From Candidatus Sulfotelmatobacter sp. (GTDB lineage: Bacteria > Acidobacteriota > Terriglobia > Terriglobales > Acidobacteriaceae), in contig JASHPL010000149.1 of the NCBI GenBank assembly GCA_030038125.1, forward strand, positions 1 through 51,247: a stretch of 51,247 bases of DNA, read 5' to 3'. How positions within the stretch are numbered: position 1 is the first letter of the stretch; each line of letters opens with the position of its first letter. This document shows, piece after piece, positions 16,887-26,900 of this stretch. Below the pieces are notes generated by a model, which was given only the letters and a program-made list of their open reading frames with translations, was not told where the DNA came from and ran no database searches. The translations under genes were made by a program, and so were the position numbers.

Positions 16887-18815
16887 CTATGGTTCGTACC
16901 AAAACACCGCGCCTTTGGTGATCGTCGGCAAATGAAATGTGAGAGAGTCGCCCTCATGGGTTGATGCCACTGGCTGCACGTCGCCCAGGAATGGAAGAAA
17001 GAAGCCCTTGCCTTCCGACTTGGAGACGATACTTACTTCCACTCCAGTCTGTGGCGTTTGGATCGGATTGGATCCTCCGATCAAGCCAGTGAAGTTGGCG
17101 AAAAAGCAGTTGATGTGGCCATCCGAACTGCGAGCAATTGACGTCGCGATGTGCGGTCCAGCTTTGATCTTCACAGTGCGAGAACCTTCGAGAACATTCA
17201 GGAAGGCCTGCTGCGAATCCGGAGACGCCCGCTCGAAGTCCTTTTCAAGTTCTTTCTCGTACGCCACTCCCGGATCGTCTGAAAATCGAGCGACATTTGC
17301 AGCGTCCGCAATTCCGGTCGCGTCCGCACCGGTTATAACCAACTTCTTGCCCGGAGAAACGAAGTCCTGCAGTTCGCGTTTCTCGTCCTCTCCGAGCACG
17401 CGCACTTCGGGCAGAACCAGGGTTTGGCCGTGAAAGTCTGCCAATGAGCGCGGTGTCACCACCTGGAATTCCAAATGCTTTTGCATCATGAGAATCAGAA
17501 TTCCGCGATAGGAAGAGATGAACTGATCAGCATAGAAATTCCGGGTTTCCGGCGAAAAATAAACCCCGATGGGATCGACGGGCGAACGAGGCAAGTAGAA
17601 CGTTTTCTCATGCGCCTCGATCCACGAAAATATTTTTTTTCGCGTCGGCAGATCGTTCGATCCGGCCATGGAGTGCCCCGGCGCATCCCAGAAGTTTGCA
17701 CCCACCATGACCTGCGACATTGCCAGATTCATCATGGCCTCGCGCGCGTCGACTTTCTTATCGCCATCCCAGGAATAGTTCAGGATCCACGTAGCCTTGT
17801 CCTCGCCGGCGGGTCCCTGCGCAAACGCGCGGAATGAGTGCATCCCCACCTGATAACGAAACCAGTCCAGGGGCGTGCGCTCCGACGCCATGTGACTGCC
17901 TTCGCCGAACTCGTATTCGTGCGCGATCGCATCGACAACGGCATACAAGCTGTAGACGTCGGCGCCGACTCGCACGGCCTCGGATTCAATTCCCGGGTAA
18001 ATTTCCGGAATGATCTTGATCTTCGGATTAACTGATTTCGCATTCCGACTGATATCGCTGAGGAAGTCTGTGAAGGTCTGAATCCGGAACGTCACCCATT
18101 TGCGAAACGCTGGATCGGAAAAGTCGCCCAGCTTCAAATCGTGTTTCGCATCCAGGCCCGTCTGGTTCTTGAAGGCGGCAACCGTATAATCGTCAAAACT
18201 GGCCCATGTGTTTTCCCAGCCTTCGAAATGCGTCATCCAATAAGGAATGTCGATGTAAATGCCGTCGATTCCCGTGGTGGCGATCTGCCGCACATGTTCC
18301 ATGTAGATTTTTCGCCACTCGGGAGCGTAGGGGCTTACCCACACGTCCTCGTCGCCGGGCCTGATCCAAAACGCCGTGCCTCCGCCAAAGAGCGCCGGCT
18401 TTCCGTTGATATCTCGCTGCAACCAGTCGGGATGCTCCTTGGCCAACGTATGCGGCGTCTGAGCAGCGTGCGCCGTGATGCACTCCGTGCCGGCAATGTA
18501 GACGAAAGCGTAATTACCGGCTTTGTGCGCCGCTTCAGCCACGTCGCGAATGGCTTTGAGTTTTTCTTCCGGATGAACGAAGCTCTCGTACCGACCTTCG
18601 ATGTCGTTATCCACTTCGATGCCGAACACATCACTCGCTTGCGCTTTGCTGACAATCTGCTCGGCATCGCCACCGCGGAGGCCATAGGCTCCAATACGAA
18701 CGTAGTTGGTCCAGTCCTGGCCCGGCGGATACGAACGCTGATCGGTCTGCCCGAGCAGAAGAACTCCCAATACTCCCCAAGTCAATAAGGAGAAAAAAGC
18801 GTTTCGCCATTTCAT
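16887..18815 (-). CDS. Secreted glycoside-hydrolase-like TIM-barrel protein
   Basis: 642 residues with a signal peptide (FFSLLTWGVLGVLLLG). Residues 35-390 look like a beta/alpha barrel of the putative glycosyl-hydrolase type: GIEVDNDIEGRYESFVHPEE, TTGIDGIYIDIPYWM (Asp at the end of a strand) and KIKIIPEIYPG (Glu), which could be the acid/base and nucleophile pair. Residues 420-530 resemble the glutamine-amidotransferase-like domain that follows the barrel in GH42-type and related enzymes (TLVLPEVRVLGEDEKRELQ). The last 100 residues are beta-rich. The substrate is unknown and I cannot assign a numbered GH family. It ends 14 bases from the RidA stop (convergent). Confidence 0.65.
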   Translation of the reverse strand: MKWRNAFFSLLTWGVLGVLLLGQTDQRSYPPGQDWTNYVRIGAYGLRGGDAEQIVSKAQASDVFGIEVDNDIEGRYESFVHPEEKLKAIRDVAEAAHKAGNYAFVYIAGTECITAHAAQTPHTLAKEHPDWLQRDINGKPALFGGGTAFWIRPGDEDVWVSPYAPEWRKIYMEHVRQIATTGIDGIYIDIPYWMTHFEGWENTWASFDDYTVAAFKNQTGLDAKHDLKLGDFSDPAFRKWVTFRIQTFTDFLSDISRNAKSVNPKIKIIPEIYPGIESEAVRVGADVYSLYAVVDAIAHEYEFGEGSHMASERTPLDWFRYQVGMHSFRAFAQGPAGEDKATWILNYSWDGDKKVDAREAMMNLAMSQVMVGANFWDAPGHSMAGSNDLPTRKKIFSWIEAHEKTFYLPRSPVDPIGVYFSPETRNFYADQFISSYRGILILMMQKHLEFQVVTPRSLADFHGQTLVLPEVRVLGEDEKRELQDFVSPGKKLVITGADATGIADAANVARFSDDPGVAYEKELEKDFERASPDSQQAFLNVLEGSRTVKIKAGPHIATSIARSSDGHINCFFANFTGLIGGSNPIQTPQTGVEVSIVSKSEGKGFFLPFLGDVQPVASTHEGDSLTFHLPTITKGAVFWYEP

Positions 18816-18845
18816 ATGTGGTGACCAGATCGTCGATCTTCTACG

Positions 18846-21800
18846 TCAGAACTCAAAGCGCAATCCAAACTGGAAGTAGCGGGGCAGATAACCGGCCGCA
18901 TCGGAGGTAATCGTACCGAAACCGGTTTGTTCAAAAGCTGTGCTCGGAGCCGCGAATCGGGGATGGTTCAGGAAATTGAACACTTCGCCCCGCACTTCGA
19001 TCTTCATGCCTTCTTTTGGGACAAATGATTTGTAGATGTTGGTATCGAAATTGTGGATGCCGTTCACGCGCAGACCGGAAAAGTAACGCGGAGCATTGCC
19101 CGGATTCTGGTCGCCTGGATCGGCAAAGCAGTCGCTGTTGAAAAATGAAAGCGGTGTCGGGTTCTGCCAGCTCATAGCGACGGCCTTCATGCTGGTGCCG
19201 GACTTAAGCCGAGAGCAGATCACATTGGGGCGCTGGCTACCGTTCGCAAGCCGCCCCAACGCATCAGAGATAGCCATGGGTTGCCCCGACTGCTGCGACA
19301 TAAGCGTCGACACCGACCATCCGCCAATAACCGCGTCGAGCCCGCGGTTCATATCGCCGCCAATCCACTCTTTGCGTCCGATCGGGAGATCCACGACCAC
19401 CGCCGCCGCCAGCCGCTGCGGTGTGTCATTGGCACTGATGCTGTGTTCCAAGTTCAGGCGGTCCAGTTGCTGCGGCATGCCCGCGCTCAGCGACCCCACC
19501 CAGTTGTTGCGCCCGGCCGAGGAATCGTCCGTCGACTTCGCTACGGTGTAGCTGCCCTCGAAACTTACGTGATGCGTGGTCCGCTTCTCGAAGCGGATCT
19601 GCATGGCGTTATACCAGGAATTTGCTTCCTCGATCATGAGGCCTTCGAAATCTCCGGCGAATTGTGGGTAGCGATCCAGCAAATACGACAATGGCAGCAT
19701 CGGGGTGCTGTACTGCGAGTCGGGCTCGTTGAAGCACGGACCCGTCGCGCAGGGCGGGGTGAACATAGCGTAGAACGGGTTCCCCACCAACGTCTGAAGA
19801 AAGCTGCTCACGCAACTGTCAGCCTGGCACGTCGCATCTGTAGGCGTCACCGCCGCGGAAATCTGCGCCAACAACGCGGACGGAATGAAGTCCCGATTGT
19901 TCGTTCCGGACCAGGGCAAATGAGTGCTCCGATCAGCAACGTAGTCCACCCCGAGGACAATCTGGCTGGGCAACTCTCTCTGGATTCCCAGATTCCACTG
20001 GTATATGTCCGCATCCCGTGCCGCGGTCGTGCCCAGGTCATTAGGGTCGTTGTATCCCCAATCAGCGAGTTCACCATACTTTTTACCTTGCGGACCCGTA
20101 AAGCCCGTCGGAAAAGGATTTTCCAGCGTCGCGTATTGACTTGCAAAGTCATTTTGCGTAAAGAAAATTGTGGCGGTCTTACTAAAAGCCGCTCCGGGAT
20201 ATTGGAAATTTGTGGCCGGGCTCATTCCAAAATAAATGCCCGCGCCACCACGCACGACCGTCCGCAAATTGATTCCATACGCAAAGCCCAGCCTCGGTCC
20301 TATGTCGTTGCGATAGGTCGGAACGCTCCTCATGCCGGAAGTCGGGAACTGCGTCGTACCATACACTTCCTGGGTGGACGGCAGATTCAGCCCAACGGAC
20401 TGCATTGTAGCCTGGGCGCTCATGGTGCCCGCGGCGGCGATGCTGGGCACGCTCGCTAGGTTGATGCTCTGACCCGAGTCGGCGGTGAAATTGCTGAATT
20501 GAATCCGGTTGTAGCGTTCGTCGTATGGCGTGCTCCACTCGTACCGCAACCCGAGATTCAGGGTGAGCTTCGAAGTTACTTTCCAGTCGTCCTGCACGTA
20601 GAAGCCCGTCTCTATTGACTTGTTGGCAACCGAGGGAAGGACAATGAGCGTTGTTGACGTGTTTACATTGTCGGCGTACCCAAAAAGAAGGCTTGCAAAC
20701 GGGTTGCCCGTGATGTTGCCATTCGCGTCGGTCTCGCTGTTGGGAGTCGGCGAAGTCACATAGTCCGTGAAACTCAGCAGTCCGGTCGGATTCGTCGGCT
20801 GGAAGAAGTTGTTGTAGAACAGTCTCTGCTCCCCGCCGACTTTAATCAGGTGTGCGCCTTTGGAGATCACCAATTGAGACGAATAGCTGTAGAGCGTGTG
20901 CGCGAAGGTGGTGTTGATGCAGCACGAATCGAAAAGATCCGCCGTGGTCGACGCGTTCGACTCCAGCGCCGCTCCCGACATCAAAAACGTTGGCATTCGG
21001 TCCAATCCGTTGGCCTGCTCGAATAACGGCGACAATTGGGACCCGCTCGGCAGGGAAGCGTTGAAGCTTGAGATCGTGGGAATGTTCGAAGTCTCGACTT
21101 CGTGCACTCGGTCCACAGCCGCGCGGCTGGTCCAGATCAGACGCGGATTAACCGTCCAGGTATACTCGAGCGAGCCGTTCTGCGCCGTCGTTGGAGTGCC
21201 GCTGATTCCGTCTCCAGTTCCGTTATTGTCGAAGCCGTCTCCCAGAAAAAATGGAGTGTAGTAATTCGACACGCCCCGGCTGTAGCGGCCGCTGATGTGC
21301 TGCTTGTCATTAAATTGGTGGTCCAATTTAATGTCGAACTGGTAATCGGGTGCATGCGCCGTCCCGCTGAACAGAAAGTTGTTAAACTCTCCCGGCGCAT
21401 TGGGCTTGGGGTAGAGATTGAGCACTGCCCGCCCGATGGGGCTAACCTCGCTTGCGGGAATAATATTGCCCGGTACGGCCGGCCTGCACTGCCCGGATCC
21501 CGGCGGGGGACACGCAACCAACGGCTTTAACGGATCGTAAATAGCGGTGGCCGTGCCCGAGAAATCAGGATATTGCTCCCGCTCTGCCATGGTGGGCACA
21601 GTCGCGACATTGTTGAAGGCGCTGTTGCTGCGCACCTTCTCAAAGTCAGCGAAGAAGAACGTTTTGTTCCTTTTGATCGGCCCACCGATCGAAAAACCCG
21701 CCTGGTCGCGCTGACTGCTTGGCTTTGGATTGGGTGCGGGATTGAAGAAGTCGCGGGCGTTCATTTGCGAACGCTGCAGGAAATACCAGCCGGTTCCGTG

Positions 21801-22589
21801 GAAGGCATTGGTCCCGCTTTTCATGACCATATTAACGACAGTGCCTCCGTTATTGCCGAACTCCGCCGAGAAACTGTTGTTCTGTACTTTGAACTCCTGC
21901 ACGCTCTCGATCAGCGGCTCGTAGTAAACGTTGGAGTTTCCTCCCTCGCCTTGTTCCGGCGCACTGATTAAAGCCCCGTCGAGCCGTATCTCGGCAGTTG
22001 CATTTCGTTGTCCGTTGGAAACGAAGTTTGTCCCCGAGGGATAGTTATCCTGTGTGCCCGACCCGGCAGTTTCCGTGACACCTCCAGCTAAGAAGGTCAG
22101 GCCGAAGAAGTCGCGGCCGAGTAAAGGAATTTCTTTTACGTACTCGCTGGTGATGTCCGTTCCTAACGTGGCGTTTTCGGTGTCGAGCAAAGGAGCGGTC
22201 TCAATGACCTCCATCGTTTCATTGACCGTCAGGGGACGAAGCACAAAATCAACCGTCGTCTGCTGATCAACTTGCAAGACGATATCTTTCTTCTCAAAGA
22301 TCGCGAACCCCTTGCTCTCTGCTCTGATCGTGTATTTGTCAGGACGCAAGCCTACGAGAAAATACTGGCCGTGGTTATCGCTATGCGTCTGTTGGGAAAT
22401 GTTAGTCGCATCGTTGGTGATGGTGATGGTCGCGTTTATCACCACCGCTCCGCTTTGGTCCGTAACTGTTCCACGAACCTGCGCTTGATAGCTGGCTTGG
22501 CCAAAGGCGGCTGCCATGAATAGGGAAACCATTCCTGAAAAGACAACCGCACCTATACCAAGGCTCCCACACTGACCATACACACGCAT
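18846..22589 (-). CDS. Oar-like TonB-dependent receptor with N-terminal carboxypeptidase-regulatory domain
   Basis: About 1247 residues. The start at ATG 22589 is fixed by GGAGG 5 bases upstream; the frame is open further back to 22631. A signal peptide is followed by a carboxypeptidase-regulatory-like domain (QVRGTVTDQSGAVVINATI, about 45-130), a plug region (LGRDFFGLTFLAGGV, EFGNNGGTVVNMVMKSGTN) and a very long beta-barrel ending in an aromatic strand (FQFGLRFEF). This is the Oar/CarboxypepD_reg TonB-receptor family that is greatly expanded in Acidobacteriota, presumed to import polysaccharide or peptide fragments. No TonB or ExbBD genes are nearby. A promoter with consensus-like boxes is visible upstream. 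Confidence 0.92.
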   Translation of the reverse strand: MRVYGQCGSLGIGAVVFSGMVSLFMAAAFGQASYQAQVRGTVTDQSGAVVINATITITNDATNISQQTHSDNHGQYFLVGLRPDKYTIRAESKGFAIFEKKDIVLQVDQQTTVDFVLRPLTVNETMEVIETAPLLDTENATLGTDITSEYVKEIPLLGRDFFGLTFLAGGVTETAGSGTQDNYPSGTNFVSNGQRNATAEIRLDGALISAPEQGEGGNSNVYYEPLIESVQEFKVQNNSFSAEFGNNGGTVVNMVMKSGTNAFHGTGWYFLQRSQMNARDFFNPAPNPKPSSQRDQAGFSIGGPIKRNKTFFFADFEKVRSNSAFNNVATVPTMAEREQYPDFSGTATAIYDPLKPLVACPPPGSGQCRPAVPGNIIPASEVSPIGRAVLNLYPKPNAPGEFNNFLFSGTAHAPDYQFDIKLDHQFNDKQHISGRYSRGVSNYYTPFFLGDGFDNNGTGDGISGTPTTAQNGSLEYTWTVNPRLIWTSRAAVDRVHEVETSNIPTISSFNASLPSGSQLSPLFEQANGLDRMPTFLMSGAALESNASTTADLFDSCCINTTFAHTLYSYSSQLVISKGAHLIKVGGEQRLFYNNFFQPTNPTGLLSFTDYVTSPTPNSETDANGNITGNPFASLLFGYADNVNTSTTLIVLPSVANKSIETGFYVQDDWKVTSKLTLNLGLRYEWSTPYDERYNRIQFSNFTADSGQSINLASVPSIAAAGTMSAQATMQSVGLNLPSTQEVYGTTQFPTSGMRSVPTYRNDIGPRLGFAYGINLRTVVRGGAGIYFGMSPATNFQYPGAAFSKTATIFFTQNDFASQYATLENPFPTGFTGPQGKKYGELADWGYNDPNDLGTTAARDADIYQWNLGIQRELPSQIVLGVDYVADRSTHLPWSGTNNRDFIPSALLAQISAAVTPTDATCQADSCVSSFLQTLVGNPFYAMFTPPCATGPCFNEPDSQYSTPMLPLSYLLDRYPQFAGDFEGLMIEEANSWYNAMQIRFEKRTTHHVSFEGSYTVAKSTDDSSAGRNNWVGSLSAGMPQQLDRLNLEHSISANDTPQRLAAAVVVDLPIGRKEWIGGDMNRGLDAVIGGWSVSTLMSQQSGQPMAISDALGRLANGSQRPNVICSRLKSGTSMKAVAMSWQNPTPLSFFNSDCFADPGDQNPGNAPRYFSGLRVNGIHNFDTNIYKSFVPKEGMKIEVRGEVFNFLNHPRFAAPSTAFEQTGFGTITSDAAGYLPRYFQFGLRFEF

Positions 22590-22631
22590 AACAGCCTCCA
22601 GCGACCTGTTTCGCATTATTACGAGTGACAA

Positions 22632-22660
22632 CTATTACTTTCGTTTGTGGTGCAAGTCAA
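22632..22660 (-). promoter_or_regulatory. Sigma70-type promoter of the first Oar-like receptor gene
   Basis: On the minus strand TTGACT (22660-22655) and TAATAG (22637-22632) are 17 bases apart. A second, overlapping TTGACT lies 5 bases further upstream. Transcription would begin near 22625, giving a leader of about 36 bases that contains the GGAGG ribosome-binding site. Confidence 0.55.
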
Positions 22661-22791
22661 GTCAAATCTGTACTCGCCCGTTTCCTGTTTTTGGCAGGAG
22701 CGGCCCTCAGCCCATCCGTTGCGATCCCCGGCACTTCTGATATGGCTTCGCAACGGGGCAGGGAACTCCCGTAAATAAAGTCCGATGCAGT

Positions 22792-23736
22792 TTATGGCTT
22801 GCTATTGTTGGGTGACACGACGCGCCCATATTCCGAGGCTCGGCCGAGGCGGTCGAACATCTCATAGGCTGCCAGCGAGATGCCACTGATTGCGGCCTCA
22901 CCATCCCGCTCGTTCTTCAGATAGCCTGTCATTGCGCAAATCACATAAGGACGGTTCGTGGCAAACACGATCCCGGAGTCGTTGCGCACTCCCTCGAGTT
23001 CTCCCGGTTTGTTGGCGATGCGAACGCTATCGGGAAGCAAGCGGGGAAGGAAGCTTTCTTTGTGGGTGGAAAGCATTTTGAAAAAATCTTCGGTCATGTC
23101 TTTGTTTAGCACTTTTCCGTGGTAAATGTCATCGAGCAAAATCATCATCTCGCGCGGAGTCGAAACATTTTCCCGTCCTTGGTTTGCAGCTTGAATGTCC
23201 ATCATCTTTCGGCGCAGCAGGGTATGCATGAGTCCCAGGCTTGCCATGAGAGCATTCACGTTTGGCATTCCGACTCGATCGATCAGCACGTTGGTTGCGG
23301 AGTTGTCGCTGACGGCGACCATCATGGTGGCAAGATCGCGATTCGTGACACGCGTGACGCCGGGTGTGAGTCCTCCCATGATGTCGCTGTCCGGAACCAA
23401 ATCGGAGTTTTGAACCGTGTAGAGGTCTGTCAGTTTGGCTTTTCCCGCTCCCGATTCTTGTGCCTGACGATACAGCTCGGCGAGCACGGTGATCTTGATA
23501 GAACTCGCTTGCGCGAAAACATCGTCGGCGTGCAGCAGGAATGTGTGGCCATCGGTAAGGTCAAGAATGGCCACACCAAGAACGCCATCGAGATTGCGGT
23601 CAATGTCATTGATTCGGCTGGCAAGCTTCTGCCATAAGACGAATTGCTTGTCATTACGATCTTGTTGCGCTTGAGGAACTGTTTGCGCGCTGGCGCAAAC
23701 GGCGACTAAGGATACGCAGATTACCCGTATGAACAT
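22792..23736 (-). CDS. Exported class A beta-lactamase-fold serine hydrolase
   Basis: About 314 residues from ATG 23736, which begins a clear signal peptide (MFIRVICVSLVAVCASAQ) and has AGGGGA upstream; the longer frame to 23892 lacks one. Active-site boxes of the penicilloyl-serine transferase fold are present: SSIK (Ser78, Lys81), SDN (143-145) and a KTG-like KPG (243-245). The omega-loop Glu166-x-x-x-Asn170 signature of true class A beta-lactamases is not evident; the region reads RRKMMDIQAAN. It is therefore more likely a peptidase or esterase relative than a resistance enzyme. It sits between the two divergently placed Oar-like receptors. Confidence 0.85.
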   Translation of the reverse strand: MFIRVICVSLVAVCASAQTVPQAQQDRNDKQFVLWQKLASRINDIDRNLDGVLGVAILDLTDGHTFLLHADDVFAQASSIKITVLAELYRQAQESGAGKAKLTDLYTVQNSDLVPDSDIMGGLTPGVTRVTNRDLATMMVAVSDNSATNVLIDRVGMPNVNALMASLGLMHTLLRRKMMDIQAANQGRENVSTPREMMILLDDIYHGKVLNKDMTEDFFKMLSTHKESFLPRLLPDSVRIANKPGELEGVRNDSGIVFATNRPYVICAMTGYLKNERDGEAAISGISLAAYEMFDRLGRASEYGRVVSPNNSKP

Positions 23737-23900
23737 TACATTCCCCTTTTCGTAAGAGTCTTGCATTAGACTCCCATCTCCCCGCAGCGCAAGGTATAGA
23801 CGGTGCAGCTGGATGGCTAGGTCTGCGATTCGGGTCAAACGGAACCAATATGTGGCGAACCGAATGTGACAAGAAATTAACACTCCTTTCAAAGTCCTTC

Positions 23901-23930
23901 TTGAAAATGAGTCTCGGCGTTTGCTATAAG
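23901..23930 (+). promoter_or_regulatory. Sigma70-type promoter of the second Oar-like receptor gene
   Basis: TTGAAA (23901-23906) and TATAAG (23925-23930) are separated by 18 bases. The predicted start of transcription is near 23937, about 20 bases before the GTG start codon and just ahead of the GAAGGAG ribosome-binding site. Confidence 0.55.
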
Positions 23931-23955
23931 GGCGCCGTTTCTGAAGGAGCGACTC

Positions 23956-26900
23956 GTGAACACACCGACGAATTTGTCTTCTTGCTCGCTGCGCAGCTTT
24001 TCTTTAGTTCTCGCGATTCTGCTCGCGGCCGTTGCCTGGGACGACTGCTTCGGCCAGCAAACGCTCGGCTCGATTAACGGCACGGTCACGGATGCCAGTG
24101 GAGCGGTGGTGCAGGGCGCACTGGTGAAGGCACGCTCGGTTGCCACGAATCTGGAAGTCACGGCGCAAACCAGGGCCGATGGGTCTTTCGCCATCGCGGA
24201 TCTCCCCATCGGCACCTATGAAGTGCAGTTTACTAAGGAAGGATTCGAAACGGCGGCCTATCCGCACATAGCCGTGCAAGGCAATCGCACGACGACGCTC
24301 AATGCCAGCCTCAGGCCAGGAGCGGTTGCCTCAACGGTAACGGTTCAGGCTACCCCTTTGCTGAACCAGACCGACACGACAACCGGCTACGTGCTGAACA
24401 ATCTCGTGATCGACAATACTCCGCTGGGGACTGGCAGTTTTACGCAACTGGCGATCCTGAGTCCGGGGGTGAATGCCGATCTTCTGAACACATCGGGAAC
24501 AAACGCCGGCTTAGGAAATCAAAGTATCTGGGCTAATGGACAGCGCGACAGCAGCAACAGCTTTCAGTTCAATGGTGTCAATGCCAACAACCTCTTCAAC
24601 GGAAAATCATCCAGCCAGCTGACTTCCGGGCGGGTTGCAGTGAATATCGGTGAAGGCACCAACGATCAGACTGGCGAAATTCAAACCAGCACGTCGGTGT
24701 ATGGAGCAATCGGTCAGGCCCTACCCACGCCTCCGCCCGAAACCATTCAAGAATTGCATGTCAACTCGGCGATGTATGACGCCACCCAGGGCTCCAACAG
24801 CGGGGCGCATATTGAGGTCACAACGCAATCAGGTACGAATAGCATCCATGGTGGCGCATGGGAGTACTACCAGACCGGGGGATGGAATGCCAATCCTTGG
24901 TTTAACGAGGAAGCGGGTTTCCCGACACCGGCATTGCACCGAAACGTTTTTGGCGGAATGGTCGGTGCACCTATCAAGAAAAACAAGCTTTTCTTCTTTG
25001 GGTCGTACCAGGGACAGAGAGTCAGCGATCAGTTGCTGGGAAACTCGCTGGTCGCCGTGCCACCGGATTTGACCAACGATCGTTCCGCGGCGGGTCTGGC
25101 AACAATGCTGAACACCGATTTCGGTGGCACCCCGTGCGCCGGAGGCACCCAGGCGTGTACTGCAGGCAACATGAACCCGGTCGCCGTTAAGATCATGAAC
25201 CAGACGGCCCCCGGCGGGGGGTACTTCATCCCCAGCGCTGCCACCGGGAATGAACTCACGACGCTCCAGAATCTGTTTGCAGATGCCACCATTCAGGGGC
25301 CGCCGGCGCGCTTCCGGGCCGACCAGGTCATCACTAATCTTGACGACAATATCAGCGCAAAGGACCGTTTTGCCGGCAAGTATTATTACCAGCGCGATCC
25401 TAACGTAAATACCTTCGCCAGCAGCTCTCTGCTCGGATTTCCGCAGACCATGCATGCCGGCAGTCAGGTTGTGTCGCTCGACAATACGACGATTCTGACT
25501 CCCAACCTCACCTGGGAACAGCGTTTTGGTTTTATCCGCGAAGTAGCCTATGCCGGTACAAGCCAATTCATTACACCCACTAGCCAGGGCATCACCATTC
25601 CCAACGATAATCAGTTTCCTCAAATCAATATTGGCAACGCCGATAATCTCTTCGACGGTCTTACCGTAGGCCCTTCGAACTTTGCCAATGCCGGAATTTT
25701 CCAGAATAACTTTGGAGGAGGCAGCAATCTGGGATGGAACCATGGCCGGCAAAACGTGCAGGCCGGGTTCAATTTCGACTACATCCAACTCAATGTGATC
25801 AATAAAGACTCGCAGACAGCGCGGCTGAACTTCGCCGACTTCCCTGGGTTCATGCAGGGAGATCTGTGCAGTTTTGTCAATTCCTGCGGATCGCTGGGAT
25901 CACCGGCAGAGCTGTTCTCAGGAGTTTCCAATCGCCATTTCCGTTCCCGTCAGGCTGGACTCTACGTCCAAGATGACATTCGGGTGAAGTCGAACCTTAT
26001 GGTCGATCTCGGATTGCGCTGGGACTGGGACGGTCCCCTCGTGGAAGCCAACGGACTGCTGGCGAACTTCTATCCAAAGGACTACCAGTACAACGTCTCA
26101 ACCGACTCGTTTGGCAATGGCGGAGATGCAATCGGACTGGTGATCGCAGGAAACAACAAGGGGTTTGGGACGAAGGGTGTCAGCAACTCCACGCTAACCG
26201 GGCGGCAATGGGGATTTGCGCCGCGGGTTGGAGTTGTGTACAGCCCAAGCATGCTGAGGAACGTCGTCGTGCGCGCAGGCTTTGGGCTGTATTACGACCG
26301 CGGCGAGTATTTTTCGGAGTTCTCGCAGCCCGCAGGTGGCGGCACCAGTGGTCCGTTCGGCGTAACCATGTCGGAGCCGTTTATTGTGCCAAACTATGCG
26401 AATGGAAATACGGCCACGTTCGCCTTGCCCTTCGGCACGACTCCCCCACCCCCGCCTCCGAACAACTTTTCTGATGTGATCGGATTGATTCCCAACGCCA
26501 ATGACTTGATCCAGCAGACAACTCCGTTTTGCACTGCCACGGGACAGTTCGGCTGCGGCGGCGTTTTTTTTGCCGGATACGATCCGACCAACAAGCTGCC
26601 CTATTCCGAGAACTGGACACTCGATTTGCAATGGCAGCCGATCAACACATGGGTTCTGACCCTGGGCTATGTGGGCAATCACGGCGTGCACGAAATCATT
26701 CCGCTACCTTTCAATCAGGCAGAGATCGCAACGCCGCAGAATATTCTCCTTAAAGGAGGACCCTTCCCGCAGCAATATTCCTACGGATGGCAGGTGCCGG
26801 GGCTCGCGGCAGAGAATGTTCAAACGCTTGTTGCCGGTTTCGATGCCGGCAACATCGCCCTTCGCGCTCCTTTTATCGGGTACGATCCGAACTCGGTGTC

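Noticed and set aside
19281-20459. 392-residue open frame on the plus strand inside the first Oar-like receptor gene
   Set aside because: It is antisense to a well-supported receptor, has Arg/His-rich low-quality composition and no recognisable motifs; typical of GC-rich DNA.
22792-23736. Calling the serine hydrolase an antibiotic-resistance beta-lactamase
   Set aside because: The omega-loop Glu is not evident and KTG is KPG; the fold alone does not support a resistance claim.
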